From the NCBI RefSeq assembly GCF_037996765.1, contig NZ_JBBNAD010000005.1, positions 156,001 through 220,000 of the forward strand: a stretch of DNA of 64,000 bases. The letters run 5' to 3'. Shown in pieces: positions 1 through 8,659 of the stretch (position 1 is its first letter; every line of letters begins with the position of its first letter). The DNA is from Bdellovibrio sp. GT3 (lineage in GTDB: Bacteria > Bdellovibrionota > Bdellovibrionia > Bdellovibrionales > Bdellovibrionaceae). A model generated the notes under the pieces. That model did not search any database. It was given only the letters and a program-made list of their open reading frames with translations, and was not told the origin of the DNA. A program made the translations under genes and the position numbers.

Positions 1-15
1 GACGATTCCGCACAT
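1..15 (-). CDS. glmS: Glutamine--fructose-6-phosphate aminotransferase, N-terminus only (partial)
   Basis: Only the first five codons lie in the window, reading Met-Cys-Gly-Ile-Val on the minus strand. This is the near-invariant GlmS N-terminus, where Cys2 (after Met removal) is the glutaminase nucleophile. An AGGTG ribosome binding site sits just upstream, and the gene begins 34 bases after the glmU stop on the same strand. glmU-glmS order is a common bacterial arrangement: GlmS makes glucosamine-6-phosphate and GlmU makes UDP-GlcNAc for peptidoglycan and lipopolysaccharide. Five residues are little evidence alone; the call rests on the motif plus the neighbour. Confidence 0.75.
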
Positions 16-49
16 AAATTCACCTATTAACTTTCAATACTCAATTCAA

Positions 50-1477
50 CTACTGGTTCTCGGTTTCAGTTTCAACCACAGGGGCCTTCGCCACGTAGTT
101 CTCTTTGATAAACTGTTTACCGCGTGCCACAGCCAACGCATTGGCAGGCACATTCTTGGTGATAGTGGAGCCGGAGCCGATAACAGCGTCTGCACCAACT
201 TCAATTGGAGCCACAAACTGCGTGTCACTGCCCACAAAAACACGATCACCGATTTTGGTTTTATATTTCTTTTTATCCGCGGCGTAGTTGCAAGTTATAG
301 TTCCGCAACCCACGTTCACTTCTTCACCGATTTCTGCATCGCCCAAGTACGTCAAGTGACCTGCTTTGGACTTCTTACCAAATTTCGTTTTCTTCATTTC
401 CACGAAGTTCCCCACATGAGCTTCTTCGCAGATTTCTGTTTCAGGACGCAAACGTGCATAGGGACCCACTGAAACTTTGTTATGAAGCTTGGAGCTTTCC
501 AAATAAGTTCCGCCACGCACCTGAACGCTGTCCCCGATGTCCGAATCAGAAATGAACGAGTTGGACTCAATCACGCTGAACGAACCGATTTTGGAACGAC
601 CACGGATAAAGACATTGGGATACACGACTGTACCGGGTCCGATTTGCACGCTTTCTTCGATATAAGCTGTGCGCGGATCAATCATCAGCACACCTTCTTC
701 CATCAAACGCAGGGCTTTTCTTTTAAACAGCAAACGAGTCGCTTTCGCCAACTCCACCTGATTATTCACACCCACTGCCACTTTCGGAGTGGACTTGATG
801 GCTTGAACTTTCAATTTATCCTGAATGCACAAAGAAATAAGATCCGTGATGTAGAATTCTTTTTTTGCATTGTTGTTTTTGATCTGAGGAAGGTACTCAG
901 CAAGAACAGATGCCTTGGCGATATAAATACCGGTGTTGATCTCGCGAATCTTCAAAGCTTCCGCTGAAGCATCTTTTGCCTCAACGATAGCCACCAGCTC
1001 ACCACGGTTACGAACAATACGTCCGAACTCCCCTGGCACTTTAAGCTCCGCCGTTACCACCGCCAAATCACATTTTTCGTCACGGAAAATGCGCAGGAAT
1101 TCTTTAATGTCAGAAGACTCGATCAAAGGATGGTCACCATTCATGATAACAACATCGCCTTCAATCGTTTCCGGTTTTGCACAACGAACCGCGTGCGCCG
1201 TACCCAATTGCTCGTCCTGGGCATAACAAGATACACCCATCGGCTCGACAACCTGACGAACCAGGTTTTGGCCATGCCCAACAATCACGCGAACTTCCGT
1301 CGCACCAGCCCCCTTGGAGGCTAAAATAACTTTTTCAATCATCGGTCGACCCGCCACCGGGTGCAGAACTTTTGGAAGAGGCGATTTCATACGCGTCCCC
1401 TTACCAGCGGCCAGGGCAATCACAGTCAACTTGTCAGGAGTATTCATGGTGGTATTATTAGTGGCATTTGCTGACAT
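50..1477 (-). CDS. glmU: Bifunctional GlcNAc-1-P uridylyltransferase / GlcN-1-P acetyltransferase
   Basis: Makes UDP-N-acetylglucosamine in the cytoplasm in two steps, acetylating glucosamine-1-phosphate and then adding UMP. The 475-residue length is usual. The N-terminal pyrophosphorylase domain carries the nucleotide-binding loop LAAGKGTRMK (residues 22-31) and a GDHPL metal/uridine motif near 114 (GDVPL or similar in most family members). From about residue 270 the protein is a left-handed beta helix of hexapeptide repeats, with the acetyltransferase His in KAGHLTYLGD (about 374) and the terminal ARGKQ motif. The start at 1477 has an AAGGAAG ribosome site; a second ATG ten codons in is possible. 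Probably co-transcribed with glmS. Confidence 0.96.
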   Translation of the reverse strand: MSANATNNTTMNTPDKLTVIALAAGKGTRMKSPLPKVLHPVAGRPMIEKVILASKGAGATEVRVIVGHGQNLVRQVVEPMGVSCYAQDEQLGTAHAVRCAKPETIEGDVVIMNGDHPLIESSDIKEFLRIFRDEKCDLAVVTAELKVPGEFGRIVRNRGELVAIVEAKDASAEALKIREINTGIYIAKASVLAEYLPQIKNNNAKKEFYITDLISLCIQDKLKVQAIKSTPKVAVGVNNQVELAKATRLLFKRKALRLMEEGVLMIDPRTAYIEESVQIGPGTVVYPNVFIRGRSKIGSFSVIESNSFISDSDIGDSVQVRGGTYLESSKLHNKVSVGPYARLRPETEICEEAHVGNFVEMKKTKFGKKSKAGHLTYLGDAEIGEEVNVGCGTITCNYAADKKKYKTKIGDRVFVGSDTQFVAPIEVGADAVIGSGSTITKNVPANALAVARGKQFIKENYVAKAPVVETETENQ

Positions 1478-1534
1478 TCAGAAACTTCCTTTTAAATGCT
1501 TTTCTTCTCTTAAAAAAACAGGCTTAATTATCGC

Positions 1535-2242
1535 ATGCAACAAAGAATTTTTCACCTAACTTCTTGGGCTAAGACCGCTTTGGGAACAAGTATCGAGCTG
1601 TATAAAAAATCACACAGCTCCGGTGATACATCCCACGGCTTTTCTGAACGCCCCATCCTTTTCATCGGCGGCGTTCATGGCGATGAGCCCGAAGGCGTGC
1701 GCCTGGCGCAAGAACTGCTTCAATGGCTCCAAGAAAATGAAAAAACCCAAAGTGCCAACATTCGTCCGTGGATCCTGATTCCCAATATAAACCCGGATGG
1801 ATCGGCTCAAAACCAACGAACCAACGGCTCTGGCGTGGACCTGAATCGCAACTTTCCAAGCAGCGATTGGAGCCCCGAAGCCAAAGCTCCCAGATACTAT
1901 CCCGGCCCTTCGCCCGGAAGCGAGCCTGAAGTACAGGCTTTGGTAAAACTCATTGAGGACGAAAAGCCACATCTCATAGTACACTTCCATTCATGGGAGC
2001 CTTGCGTTGTTTATACCGGCGAACCCGGAAAAAAAGCTGCCGAGATCCTGGCAACAGGTACTGGGTACGAACACCGGGAAGATATCGGCTATCCCACTCC
2101 AGGCAGTTTGGGACAGTTTGGCTGGATCGATAAAAAAACTCCGGTTGTCTGCATTGAAGAGCAAAGCGGAGTGGATCTGAACTTGGTATGGCCCCATTTT
2201 AAAGCGGGATTGCAGATGTTACTGACAGGTAAAGGTTTCTAA
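1535..2242 (+). CDS. M14-family zinc peptidase, murein peptide amidase (MpaA)-like
   Basis: A 235-residue metallo-carboxypeptidase-fold enzyme. The HGDEPEG motif at 48-54 supplies the first two zinc ligands (His48, Glu51). NPDGS and DLNRNFP (about 86-108) form the substrate-carboxylate-binding region, HFH (150-152) gives the third zinc ligand, and Glu208/Glu209 in VCIEEQ is the likely general base. The closest family by pattern is murein peptide amidase A, which cleaves the gamma-D-Glu-diaminopimelate bond of released muropeptides; related desuccinylase/aspartoacylase enzymes are an alternative. No signal peptide is visible, so it is probably cytoplasmic and used in peptidoglycan recycling. 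It is divergent from glmU, and a HAD gene follows after one base. Confidence 0.75.
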   Translation: MQQRIFHLTSWAKTALGTSIELYKKSHSSGDTSHGFSERPILFIGGVHGDEPEGVRLAQELLQWLQENEKTQSANIRPWILIPNINPDGSAQNQRTNGSGVDLNRNFPSSDWSPEAKAPRYYPGPSPGSEPEVQALVKLIEDEKPHLIVHFHSWEPCVVYTGEPGKKAAEILATGTGYEHREDIGYPTPGSLGQFGWIDKKTPVVCIEEQSGVDLNLVWPHFKAGLQMLLTGKGF

Positions 2243-2243
2243 A

Positions 2244-2927
2244 ATGTCCATGATCAAGTCCATCGCATTCGATTTGGATGATACGCTGGTAGACACTTCG
2301 GGTCTGCTGGTGCCGATGGCTTCGCAACGCGCCTGTGAGGCGATGATTGCAGCGGGCGTCTGCGTTTCTTTGGAAGAGTGCATGACCATTCGCGAAGAAC
2401 TTGCTGCCAACCTTTCACACACTGAAATTTTCACAAAAATAGTTAATCAATTCGGGACCAATCAACCTGGCAAAGCCGTCCATGATGCTTTGGAGGAGTT
2501 CTACAATCCCGAAGTTCCATCGGTTCTGCCACTACTGGCTGGAGCAACTGAAAACCTGTTGCACCTGAAAGAGCAATACAATCTTTATTTGGTGACGATG
2601 GGATCCTTCGATGCCCAGATTCAGAAAATCAAAGCACTGGGTATTGAAAAATTCTTTAAGAAAATATACGTCCTGAATGGTTTTATCGGAGAGAAAAAAG
2701 AAGCCGCATTTCTGGACATCCTGGCAAAAGAGGGCCACCCGCCCGCAGAATTGTTGAGCATAGGCAATCGCCTCTCCAGCGAGATCCGCGACGGAAAACG
2801 TGTCGGTGCCGTGACTTGCTATTTTGCCCATGGCGAACATGTCGGCGAAGAAGCCGTATTCCCTGAAGACAATCCTGACTACACAATCACGCAGCACAAG
2901 GATCTGATCAAAGTATGCGGACTTTAA
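2244..2927 (+). CDS. HAD-superfamily hydrolase
   Basis: A 227-residue haloacid-dehalogenase-fold protein. Motif I, FDLDDTLVDTSG, lies at residues 9-20, with Asp10 as nucleophile and Asp12 as acid/base. A helical cap follows, then VTMGS (motif II), a conserved Lys in the GFIGEKKEA region, and a motif-III/IV-like GNRLSSEIRDGK segment in place of the usual GDxxxxD. Most such proteins are small-molecule phosphatases; the substrate cannot be told from sequence. Its start is one base past the peptidase stop and its 3' end overlaps the kinase gene by 13 bases, so the three are probably translated from one message. Confidence 0.8.
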   Translation: MSMIKSIAFDLDDTLVDTSGLLVPMASQRACEAMIAAGVCVSLEECMTIREELAANLSHTEIFTKIVNQFGTNQPGKAVHDALEEFYNPEVPSVLPLLAGATENLLHLKEQYNLYLVTMGSFDAQIQKIKALGIEKFFKKIYVLNGFIGEKKEAAFLDILAKEGHPPAELLSIGNRLSSEIRDGKRVGAVTCYFAHGEHVGEEAVFPEDNPDYTITQHKDLIKVCGL

Positions 2928-4771
2928 AAGCGAGCTTTCTGTTGATCGGTCCCTGGGACTCCCGACTGCAAGAACTTGGCGCCCATATCGCCACGGATCT
3001 GCAGCAGGCCTGGCATTGGATTCAGGACTCCACCTACAATGTCGTCGCAGTCTCTGTGACTGTCATTTTGGGCAAAAGATTTCCGGAGTTCTACGAAGAG
3101 ATTAAACGCAGTAGTCCTGCCACCCAATTCATCGCCGTAGTGCCTCCGGATTTTTCTGCAAACCAACTGAGCCGACTGCACGAAGAGTACTCTTTTATCC
3201 GTGTCATGCACAGTTTCAACGACACGGATCTGGAAACTCATTTGTTCACCGCCCTGGAAGAAGCCAATCAAAGGAAGCAGGATGAAAACCTGGCCGTTCT
3301 GATTCGTGAGCAGACCGAAAAGTTGAAACGTCTGCAAATTGAACTTGAAGAACGCGTGCAGAAACGAACCAAGTTCCTGACGGAAGCCCGACGCAAACTG
3401 TACCTGACGAACTCCCGAATCGAAGGATTCAAAGTCGCATTGATGGCCGTGCACCAGGCCAGCTCTGTCACGGAAATAGAACAGCTTTTGAACGAATCTC
3501 TGGCCGCCACCGTTCAAACTTCGTGGATTCGTATCTTCTTCAGTCCCCAGGACGAACATTTTGCAAGCCAGGTCACAGCTCAATTAAGTTTTACACAATT
3601 ACAAGTGCCCTTGTTTAAACACCATGACCGAATTGGTTCCGTGTTTTTCCTGCGCGCACCGGAGCACCCTTTTAACAAAGAGGAAAGTGACTTCCTGACC
3701 CGTGTCGCGGAAGCCGTTGCTTTGGCTTTGGACCGTATTCAAAAACTTCAGGAATCGGAATCCATGAAAGAACAGTGGGAAGCCACTTTCAATTCCATGT
3801 CAGATCCGGTGGTCCTGATTGATCAAAACTACGACATCATTCAATCCAACAAGGCGGCTGAAGTCCGCCTGAAGGAACGTGAGCATCCGCAAAACACCCG
3901 CAAGTGCTTTGCGCTTTTATACAATAGAGAAGAACCATGCCCGGGATGTCAGCGCGGTCGAAATTTCCGCGTTCGTTCGAATGATCCTGGTGTTCGCACC
4001 TATGATGTATTCAGCCAAAGTCTGATTCTGGACAGCGACAAACCAGCCGTATTTGTAAACCTCTATCACGACATCACACAACAGATGAAAATGGAGAAAC
4101 AGATTCTGGAATCTGCAAAAATGGCAGAGCTCGGAACCATCGGATCCTCCATCGCTCACGAGTTGAACAATCCTCTGGGTGGTGTTTTGTCGTTCACTCA
4201 ATTAATTAAAATGGACATGCCTGGCGATCACCCGCTGTATCCGGATATTCTGGAAATGGAAGCGGGCGTTCAACGCTGCAAAGAAATCGTGCAGAATCTT
4301 TTGGGCTTCACACGCAATCCTAATTCAGATCAGGAAGGCGATGTCAGTCTTAAGGAAGTCAGTCAGCGCGCCTTTAAAATTGTCGAGCTACAAACAAAAT
4401 CACAAGGCATTGAGGTTCGACTTCATTTCCCTGCCGAAGAGATTTTCGTTAAAGGTCATCTGAACTTATTGGCCCAGGCTTTGAAGAACGTGATTCAAAA
4501 TTCCATTGATCATTTAACGGACCGCAGCCGCCAGGTTAAGGGATTCCGAGCATCCCTCGATATTGAAATCACCTCGACCGAAGACCTTGCCACTATTTTA
4601 ATCAAAGATAATGGAACTCCAGAGAAAAATCCAAGTCTTCCCATAGGTTTAGGTGTTCCTGTTGCTTCACAGATCCTGCGCGATCATGAGGCGGACCTCG
4701 AATTCTACACCGGTCCAGCCCAGGAAAATGTGGCAAAAATTTCCTTCAACCGTCCAGTTTTAAGGTCCTGA
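2915..4771 (+). CDS. Soluble sensor histidine kinase with GAF and PAS domains
   Basis: A 618-residue kinase without membrane segments. Residues 1-115 look like a degenerate receiver-type domain lacking a clear phospho-acceptor. A charged coiled coil (about 118-165) leads to a GAF-like domain (170-275) and a PAS domain (285-390). The PAS domain holds a cysteine set (Cys331, Cys342, Cys345; CPGC), a pattern that in related kinases may bind a metal. The phospho-acceptor box has His415 in SSIAHELNNPL, followed by an ATPase domain with the N box near 526-530 and DNG at 565. The G2 loop is reduced to GLG at 578-580. The next gene encodes an NtrC-type regulator, its likely partner. Confidence 0.85.
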   Translation: MRTLKASFLLIGPWDSRLQELGAHIATDLQQAWHWIQDSTYNVVAVSVTVILGKRFPEFYEEIKRSSPATQFIAVVPPDFSANQLSRLHEEYSFIRVMHSFNDTDLETHLFTALEEANQRKQDENLAVLIREQTEKLKRLQIELEERVQKRTKFLTEARRKLYLTNSRIEGFKVALMAVHQASSVTEIEQLLNESLAATVQTSWIRIFFSPQDEHFASQVTAQLSFTQLQVPLFKHHDRIGSVFFLRAPEHPFNKEESDFLTRVAEAVALALDRIQKLQESESMKEQWEATFNSMSDPVVLIDQNYDIIQSNKAAEVRLKEREHPQNTRKCFALLYNREEPCPGCQRGRNFRVRSNDPGVRTYDVFSQSLILDSDKPAVFVNLYHDITQQMKMEKQILESAKMAELGTIGSSIAHELNNPLGGVLSFTQLIKMDMPGDHPLYPDILEMEAGVQRCKEIVQNLLGFTRNPNSDQEGDVSLKEVSQRAFKIVELQTKSQGIEVRLHFPAEEIFVKGHLNLLAQALKNVIQNSIDHLTDRSRQVKGFRASLDIEITSTEDLATILIKDNGTPEKNPSLPIGLGVPVASQILRDHEADLEFYTGPAQENVAKISFNRPVLRS

Positions 4772-4791
4772 AACGCAGTCTGGGCGCGGAT

Positions 4792-4813
4792 TTTTTGACA
4801 GGCCCGTCAAAAA
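4792..4813. promoter_or_regulatory. Near-perfect 22-base palindrome upstream of the NtrC-type gene
   Basis: The arms TTTTTGAC (4792-4799) and GTCAAAAA (4806-4813) are perfect inverted repeats around AGGCCC. Only one base pair (4800/4805) breaks full two-fold symmetry. The left arm contains TTGACA (4795-4800), which matches a sigma-70 -35 box, with a weak -10 candidate TATCCT at 4819-4824 (18-base spacing). It could be an operator overlapping the promoter of the regulator gene at 4887, or a weak hairpin ending the kinase transcript. The symmetry is seen directly; the role is inferred. Confidence 0.45.
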
Positions 4814-4886
4814 TACCATATCCTTTTATCAAGGCTGACATGCACGTCGGCCGGTGTTTTTCGAACCCACCATGGAAGGAAGGTTC

Positions 4887-6299
4887 ATGCGTTCACAACG
4901 TGTTCTTATTCTGGATGACGAATCCTCTTTGCGTACCGCTCTTTTTAGAGTGCTCGACAGAAAAGGTCTAAACGTCATCACTGCCAACAAAATCGAAGAA
5001 GCGAAAGCCCTTTCTCAAGGCGACACTCCTATCGATTTGGCCATTGTTGATTTGAATCTTCCAGATGGTGATGGCATTGAATTCATGTCTCACCTGAAAG
5101 CATTGAATCCTGCAACTGAAGTGATCATCCTGACAGGTCATGCAACTATTGAGTCCGCAATCCGCGCGACTCAAAAAGGTGCTTTCCACTTTGTGACCAA
5201 GCCTTTCAATCTTGAAGAGCTGATGAGCCTGATCGAAAAAGCACTGACTCATAAGAAACTTCAGGCTGAAAATCAGCAACTGCGCTCTGAACTGAACAAG
5301 AAGTACAAGTTTGATCAAATCGTTGGCTCTTCGGAACCGATTCAAAGCGTACTGCGACTGATTGAACGTGTTGCAGATTCAGATTCGACAGTTCTGGTCA
5401 CTGGTGAATCCGGCACAGGTAAAGAACTTATTGCCCGCGCGATTCACTACAACTCGCCACGTGCGCAAGGTCCCTTTGTTCCAATCAATTGTGGCGCAAT
5501 TCCCTCTGAACTTTTGGAAAGTGAACTTTTTGGTCACATGAAGGGCGCCTTTACGGGGGCCATTGCCAATCGTATCGGTCGTTTTGAAATGGCTGATGGC
5601 GGAACGATCTTCCTGGACGAGATCGGCGATCTTGAACCGTCGTTGCAAGTGAAACTTCTTCGTGCCTTGCAGGAAAGAAGTTTTGAGCCCGTAGGCTCCG
5701 CAAAAACAGTCTCAGTCAATGTCCGCGTGATTGCCGCTACCAATATTCACCTGGAAGAAGCGGTTGAGCACGGAAGATTCCGCGAAGATCTGTATTACCG
5801 TTTGAATGTTATCCCTATCCACGTCCCTGCTTTGCGCGAACGCAAAAGCGACATCCCTTTGTTGTTGAACCACTTCATGGAAATCTTCAACAAAAACAAG
5901 GGCCGCGGTCTGACTGGTATCGCCCACGACGCCTTGGATGCTTTGACGAACTATCCATGGCCAGGAAATATCCGTGAACTGGAAAACCTGGTAGAGCGCA
6001 TGACCATCCTAAAAGGCCAAGGCAACGTTGAAATGAATGACCTGCCTACCAAGTACAAATCAATGAAACCAGTGATTTCATTGGATGCAAGTCAGCTGGA
6101 AATTCCTGACAGCGGCATGGACTTTAACACCGCGGTCGATAACTTCGAGAACAATCTGATCTTGAAGGCTTTGGAAAAAACAGGATGGAATCGCAACCAG
6201 GCCGCGGCTTTGTTAAGACTAAACAGAACGACGCTGGTGGAGAAGATCAAGAAAAAAGGTCTGACACCTCCGAACGATATCAATCCGGCAAATTTCTAA
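4887..6299 (+). CDS. Sigma-54-dependent response regulator, NtrC family
   Basis: A 470-residue transcription activator with three domains. The receiver (1-120) has phospho-acceptor Asp55 in AIVDLNLPDG. The AAA+ domain has Walker A GESGTGKE, an intact GAFTGA loop that contacts sigma-54 RNA polymerase, and Walker B FLDEIGDL. A Fis-type helix-turn-helix lies at the C-terminus (NQAAALLRLNRTTL). I chose the ATG at 4887 because AAGGAAGG precedes it and MRSQRVLILDDE is a normal receiver start; a GTG at 4854 would add 11 residues without support. It is probably phosphorylated by the kinase encoded just upstream and would activate -24/-12 promoters. Confidence 0.93.
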   Translation: MRSQRVLILDDESSLRTALFRVLDRKGLNVITANKIEEAKALSQGDTPIDLAIVDLNLPDGDGIEFMSHLKALNPATEVIILTGHATIESAIRATQKGAFHFVTKPFNLEELMSLIEKALTHKKLQAENQQLRSELNKKYKFDQIVGSSEPIQSVLRLIERVADSDSTVLVTGESGTGKELIARAIHYNSPRAQGPFVPINCGAIPSELLESELFGHMKGAFTGAIANRIGRFEMADGGTIFLDEIGDLEPSLQVKLLRALQERSFEPVGSAKTVSVNVRVIAATNIHLEEAVEHGRFREDLYYRLNVIPIHVPALRERKSDIPLLLNHFMEIFNKNKGRGLTGIAHDALDALTNYPWPGNIRELENLVERMTILKGQGNVEMNDLPTKYKSMKPVISLDASQLEIPDSGMDFNTAVDNFENNLILKALEKTGWNRNQAAALLRLNRTTLVEKIKKKGLTPPNDINPANF

Positions 6300-6321
6300 T
6301 TCAATCTCATTACGAGACTTC

Positions 6322-6352
6322 AAGCGGCGAAGACATCTTCGCCGCTTTTTTT
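6322..6352 (+). terminator. Rho-independent terminator after the NtrC-type gene
   Basis: A 12-base perfect stem, AAGCGGCGAAGA with TCTTCGCCGCTT, closes on a very tight loop and is followed by a run of seven T residues. It lies 22 bases past the stop codon. Confidence 0.9.
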
Positions 6353-6431
6353 ATCTTAAAATCACTCGCAAACCAGACTTAAATCCCGTAATTCCACTAC
6401 ACTTTCCCTCGATATATCCGATCAGAATTTG

Positions 6432-8648
6432 ATGCGATTTTTTCTGAATTCACTCATCATTTCAACGATCTTGGCAACCATGGGATGCACCAGCACTCAA
6501 CGCGCGCCCAGCTCCCTCACCACCGATGAGGAGCGCATCGTTCGCATTCAGGAAATTGACTTACAGCTTTCACAGTACTGGAATAATGATTGGCGATATA
6601 GCCAAAAGCTGTTTCAAGTCGCACCCACGATGGTGATGACATCCAGTGCCCCCTTGTTTGATCTTTCCAAAATTTCTGATCCGAAGGTTCGCTCTCAGAT
6701 TCAAACCTTGATGAACGAACGATCTAACCTGCGCGAGACCCTGGGACACAAGTTTGAAAATCGTTCCTGGTCCGGTGTCGGACCGTGGTTTCAATCCACC
6801 TTCCGCCGCCCGCTGTTTGAAAAACAGGAAGTGATCAGCATTCGGGACCTGCATGAGTTCCGTCTGGACGGAAAGGCCATCAACCCGTTCCCGTTGGAGC
6901 ATCGCCTTTTTGCAAACTACTCCCTGCACTTCAAAAATGAAATACCCTCCAACTCCGATGTCTTCGCCAAAGACAAGGATGATCGCGTTCGCAAGAAAAG
7001 TCTTAAAGCAAGATTGGAATGTGATGGGGATATCATTGCGCCGTCCAAGTATTTCTGGCGTGCTGATGAACGCACGCGGGTGTTTGAGTTTGACTGGTTC
7101 TACGCAAAAGAAGGTGGACAGAAAATTTCTGTGAAATTTTCCCCGATGGTTACTCAGTGTCAGTTCAGATATTACGACCCCGAGCAATCGTCCTCGTGGA
7201 GCAACGGCCTTCCGCTGACAAGCCTGAATTCACTCTCATCGGAATGGGTGGAGATGGCACAGCAGATTGATGCCTGCCCTTTGATTTCCGGTATGGGTAA
7301 AAACCCGGAAGGCTTTTTTTGGTCACAGGATTTCAACTTCAATACCTGCCCTGAAACTTTCGACAAATACACAAACCTGCGCAATCCTTTCGTGGCAATG
7401 AACCGCCGGGTGGTTTCTCTGACCGGATCGCCTTTGCTGACCAAGGACTTTGAACAAAAAAATCCCATGGCCACGTTAAACTTTTCCAAGGCGCCCCAAT
7501 TTGACATCATTTGGGTGGCGTCGTTGAACTTCTCTGCTGACTTTTCAGGTATGGTCACAGCTCGCGCCATTCGCTATCATGCAGAACGCGGCACGCAGGT
7601 GCGCATTCTGGTTCCTCAAGTCACCATGACCAAAAAAGACCGCGAGATTGTAACGTGGCTGATGCGGGATCTTCCCAATGTCAAAGTTCAGTACTACAAA
7701 TACACTGTCACCGACGACAAGGATGGCACTTGGTTTGACCGCTTTCATCGGGTCAACCACACCAAATTGTTGCTGGGTTACTCCTCAAAGAATCCGGCGG
7801 CGAACTTTATGATCACTGGGGGTCGCAATATTCGCGACTCTTATATCTTTCCCGAAACTCCATTCTACCGGGCTTATAAGCACTTGAAAAATTATGGCGA
7901 CGGCGAAGAACCTTACATCTATTACAATGATTTTGATATCGAACTTCGCGGCACGGACATTGTAAAACACACGCTTGCCCAAATGGTGAACTTCTGGAAT
8001 CGGGAGCCTGACACTCACCGCTTCCGCTCGACCAATGTGAATCTTCCGGTGCGCGCTGAAAAGGACATGATCAACCGCTTAAACACACTGCCCAAATCAA
8101 AACCGGTGGTTCGCCATATCATGTCCCTTCCGTACTTTGATGGCTACCAGCTGGAGCGTTTCTATATTGAGATGATTGAGTCCGCGCAAAAGGAAATCCT
8201 TTTGACGACTCCGTACTTCCGCCCTTCAGTGGCTATCAGTGCGGCTTTGGATCGCGCCCATGCTCGCGGAGTGAACATCAAGGTGGTCACGCGAATTCAT
8301 CTGGCTGGCGACGGCACTCCGCAGATCGCAGAGGAAGTGAATAAAGAGGGCATCAATCGTCATTTAAAAAACATCATGATTTACGAATGGACCGACAACA
8401 ATTCCATCATGCACGCCAAGATCCTGGTGATCGACAGCAAACTCAGCTTCCTGAGCAGCGTGAATTTGAATCGTCGCAGCTTCATTCACGATACCGAAAG
8501 TGGCGCGTTGATCCTGCATGAGCCCACAGCCCTGGATTTACGCAGAGAAGTCCTCAGCTACCTCAGCCGCAGCCGCCTGTTAACAGCCCAGGAAAAAATA
8601 GGCTGGATCAGCGGCCAACTCATCGACTGGGGCGACTCGTACTTCTAA
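6432..8648 (+). CDS. Phospholipase D-family lipoprotein, ClsC-like
   Basis: A 738-residue PLD-superfamily protein. The N-terminus MRFFLNSLIISTILATMGC is a lipoprotein signal with lipobox Cys19, so the protein is probably periplasmic and membrane-anchored. The C-terminal half holds two HKD regions. The first reads HTKLLLGY and then GGRNIRDSY: the His and Lys are present but Tyr stands where Asp is usual. The GGRNI signature resembles ClsC/YmdC cardiolipin synthases. The second, HAKILVID followed by SSVNLNRRS, is canonical. About 340 residues precede the catalytic region and match nothing I recognise. A phospholipid transferase or hydrolase is likely. A TTG one codon earlier is less likely than this ATG; no strong ribosome site is seen. 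Confidence 0.78.
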   Translation: MRFFLNSLIISTILATMGCTSTQRAPSSLTTDEERIVRIQEIDLQLSQYWNNDWRYSQKLFQVAPTMVMTSSAPLFDLSKISDPKVRSQIQTLMNERSNLRETLGHKFENRSWSGVGPWFQSTFRRPLFEKQEVISIRDLHEFRLDGKAINPFPLEHRLFANYSLHFKNEIPSNSDVFAKDKDDRVRKKSLKARLECDGDIIAPSKYFWRADERTRVFEFDWFYAKEGGQKISVKFSPMVTQCQFRYYDPEQSSSWSNGLPLTSLNSLSSEWVEMAQQIDACPLISGMGKNPEGFFWSQDFNFNTCPETFDKYTNLRNPFVAMNRRVVSLTGSPLLTKDFEQKNPMATLNFSKAPQFDIIWVASLNFSADFSGMVTARAIRYHAERGTQVRILVPQVTMTKKDREIVTWLMRDLPNVKVQYYKYTVTDDKDGTWFDRFHRVNHTKLLLGYSSKNPAANFMITGGRNIRDSYIFPETPFYRAYKHLKNYGDGEEPYIYYNDFDIELRGTDIVKHTLAQMVNFWNREPDTHRFRSTNVNLPVRAEKDMINRLNTLPKSKPVVRHIMSLPYFDGYQLERFYIEMIESAQKEILLTTPYFRPSVAISAALDRAHARGVNIKVVTRIHLAGDGTPQIAEEVNKEGINRHLKNIMIYEWTDNNSIMHAKILVIDSKLSFLSSVNLNRRSFIHDTESGALILHEPTALDLRREVLSYLSRSRLLTAQEKIGWISGQLIDWGDSYF

Positions 8649-8659
8649 TCGCCGACCGG

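Noticed and set aside
2924-3583. 219-codon open frame opposite the PAS/GAF kinase
   Set aside because: Antisense to the kinase gene and unsupported by any domain pattern.
4854-4886. Upstream GTG as start of the NtrC-type regulator
   Set aside because: It adds an unconserved N-terminus, while ATG 4887 has a good ribosome site and a standard receiver start.
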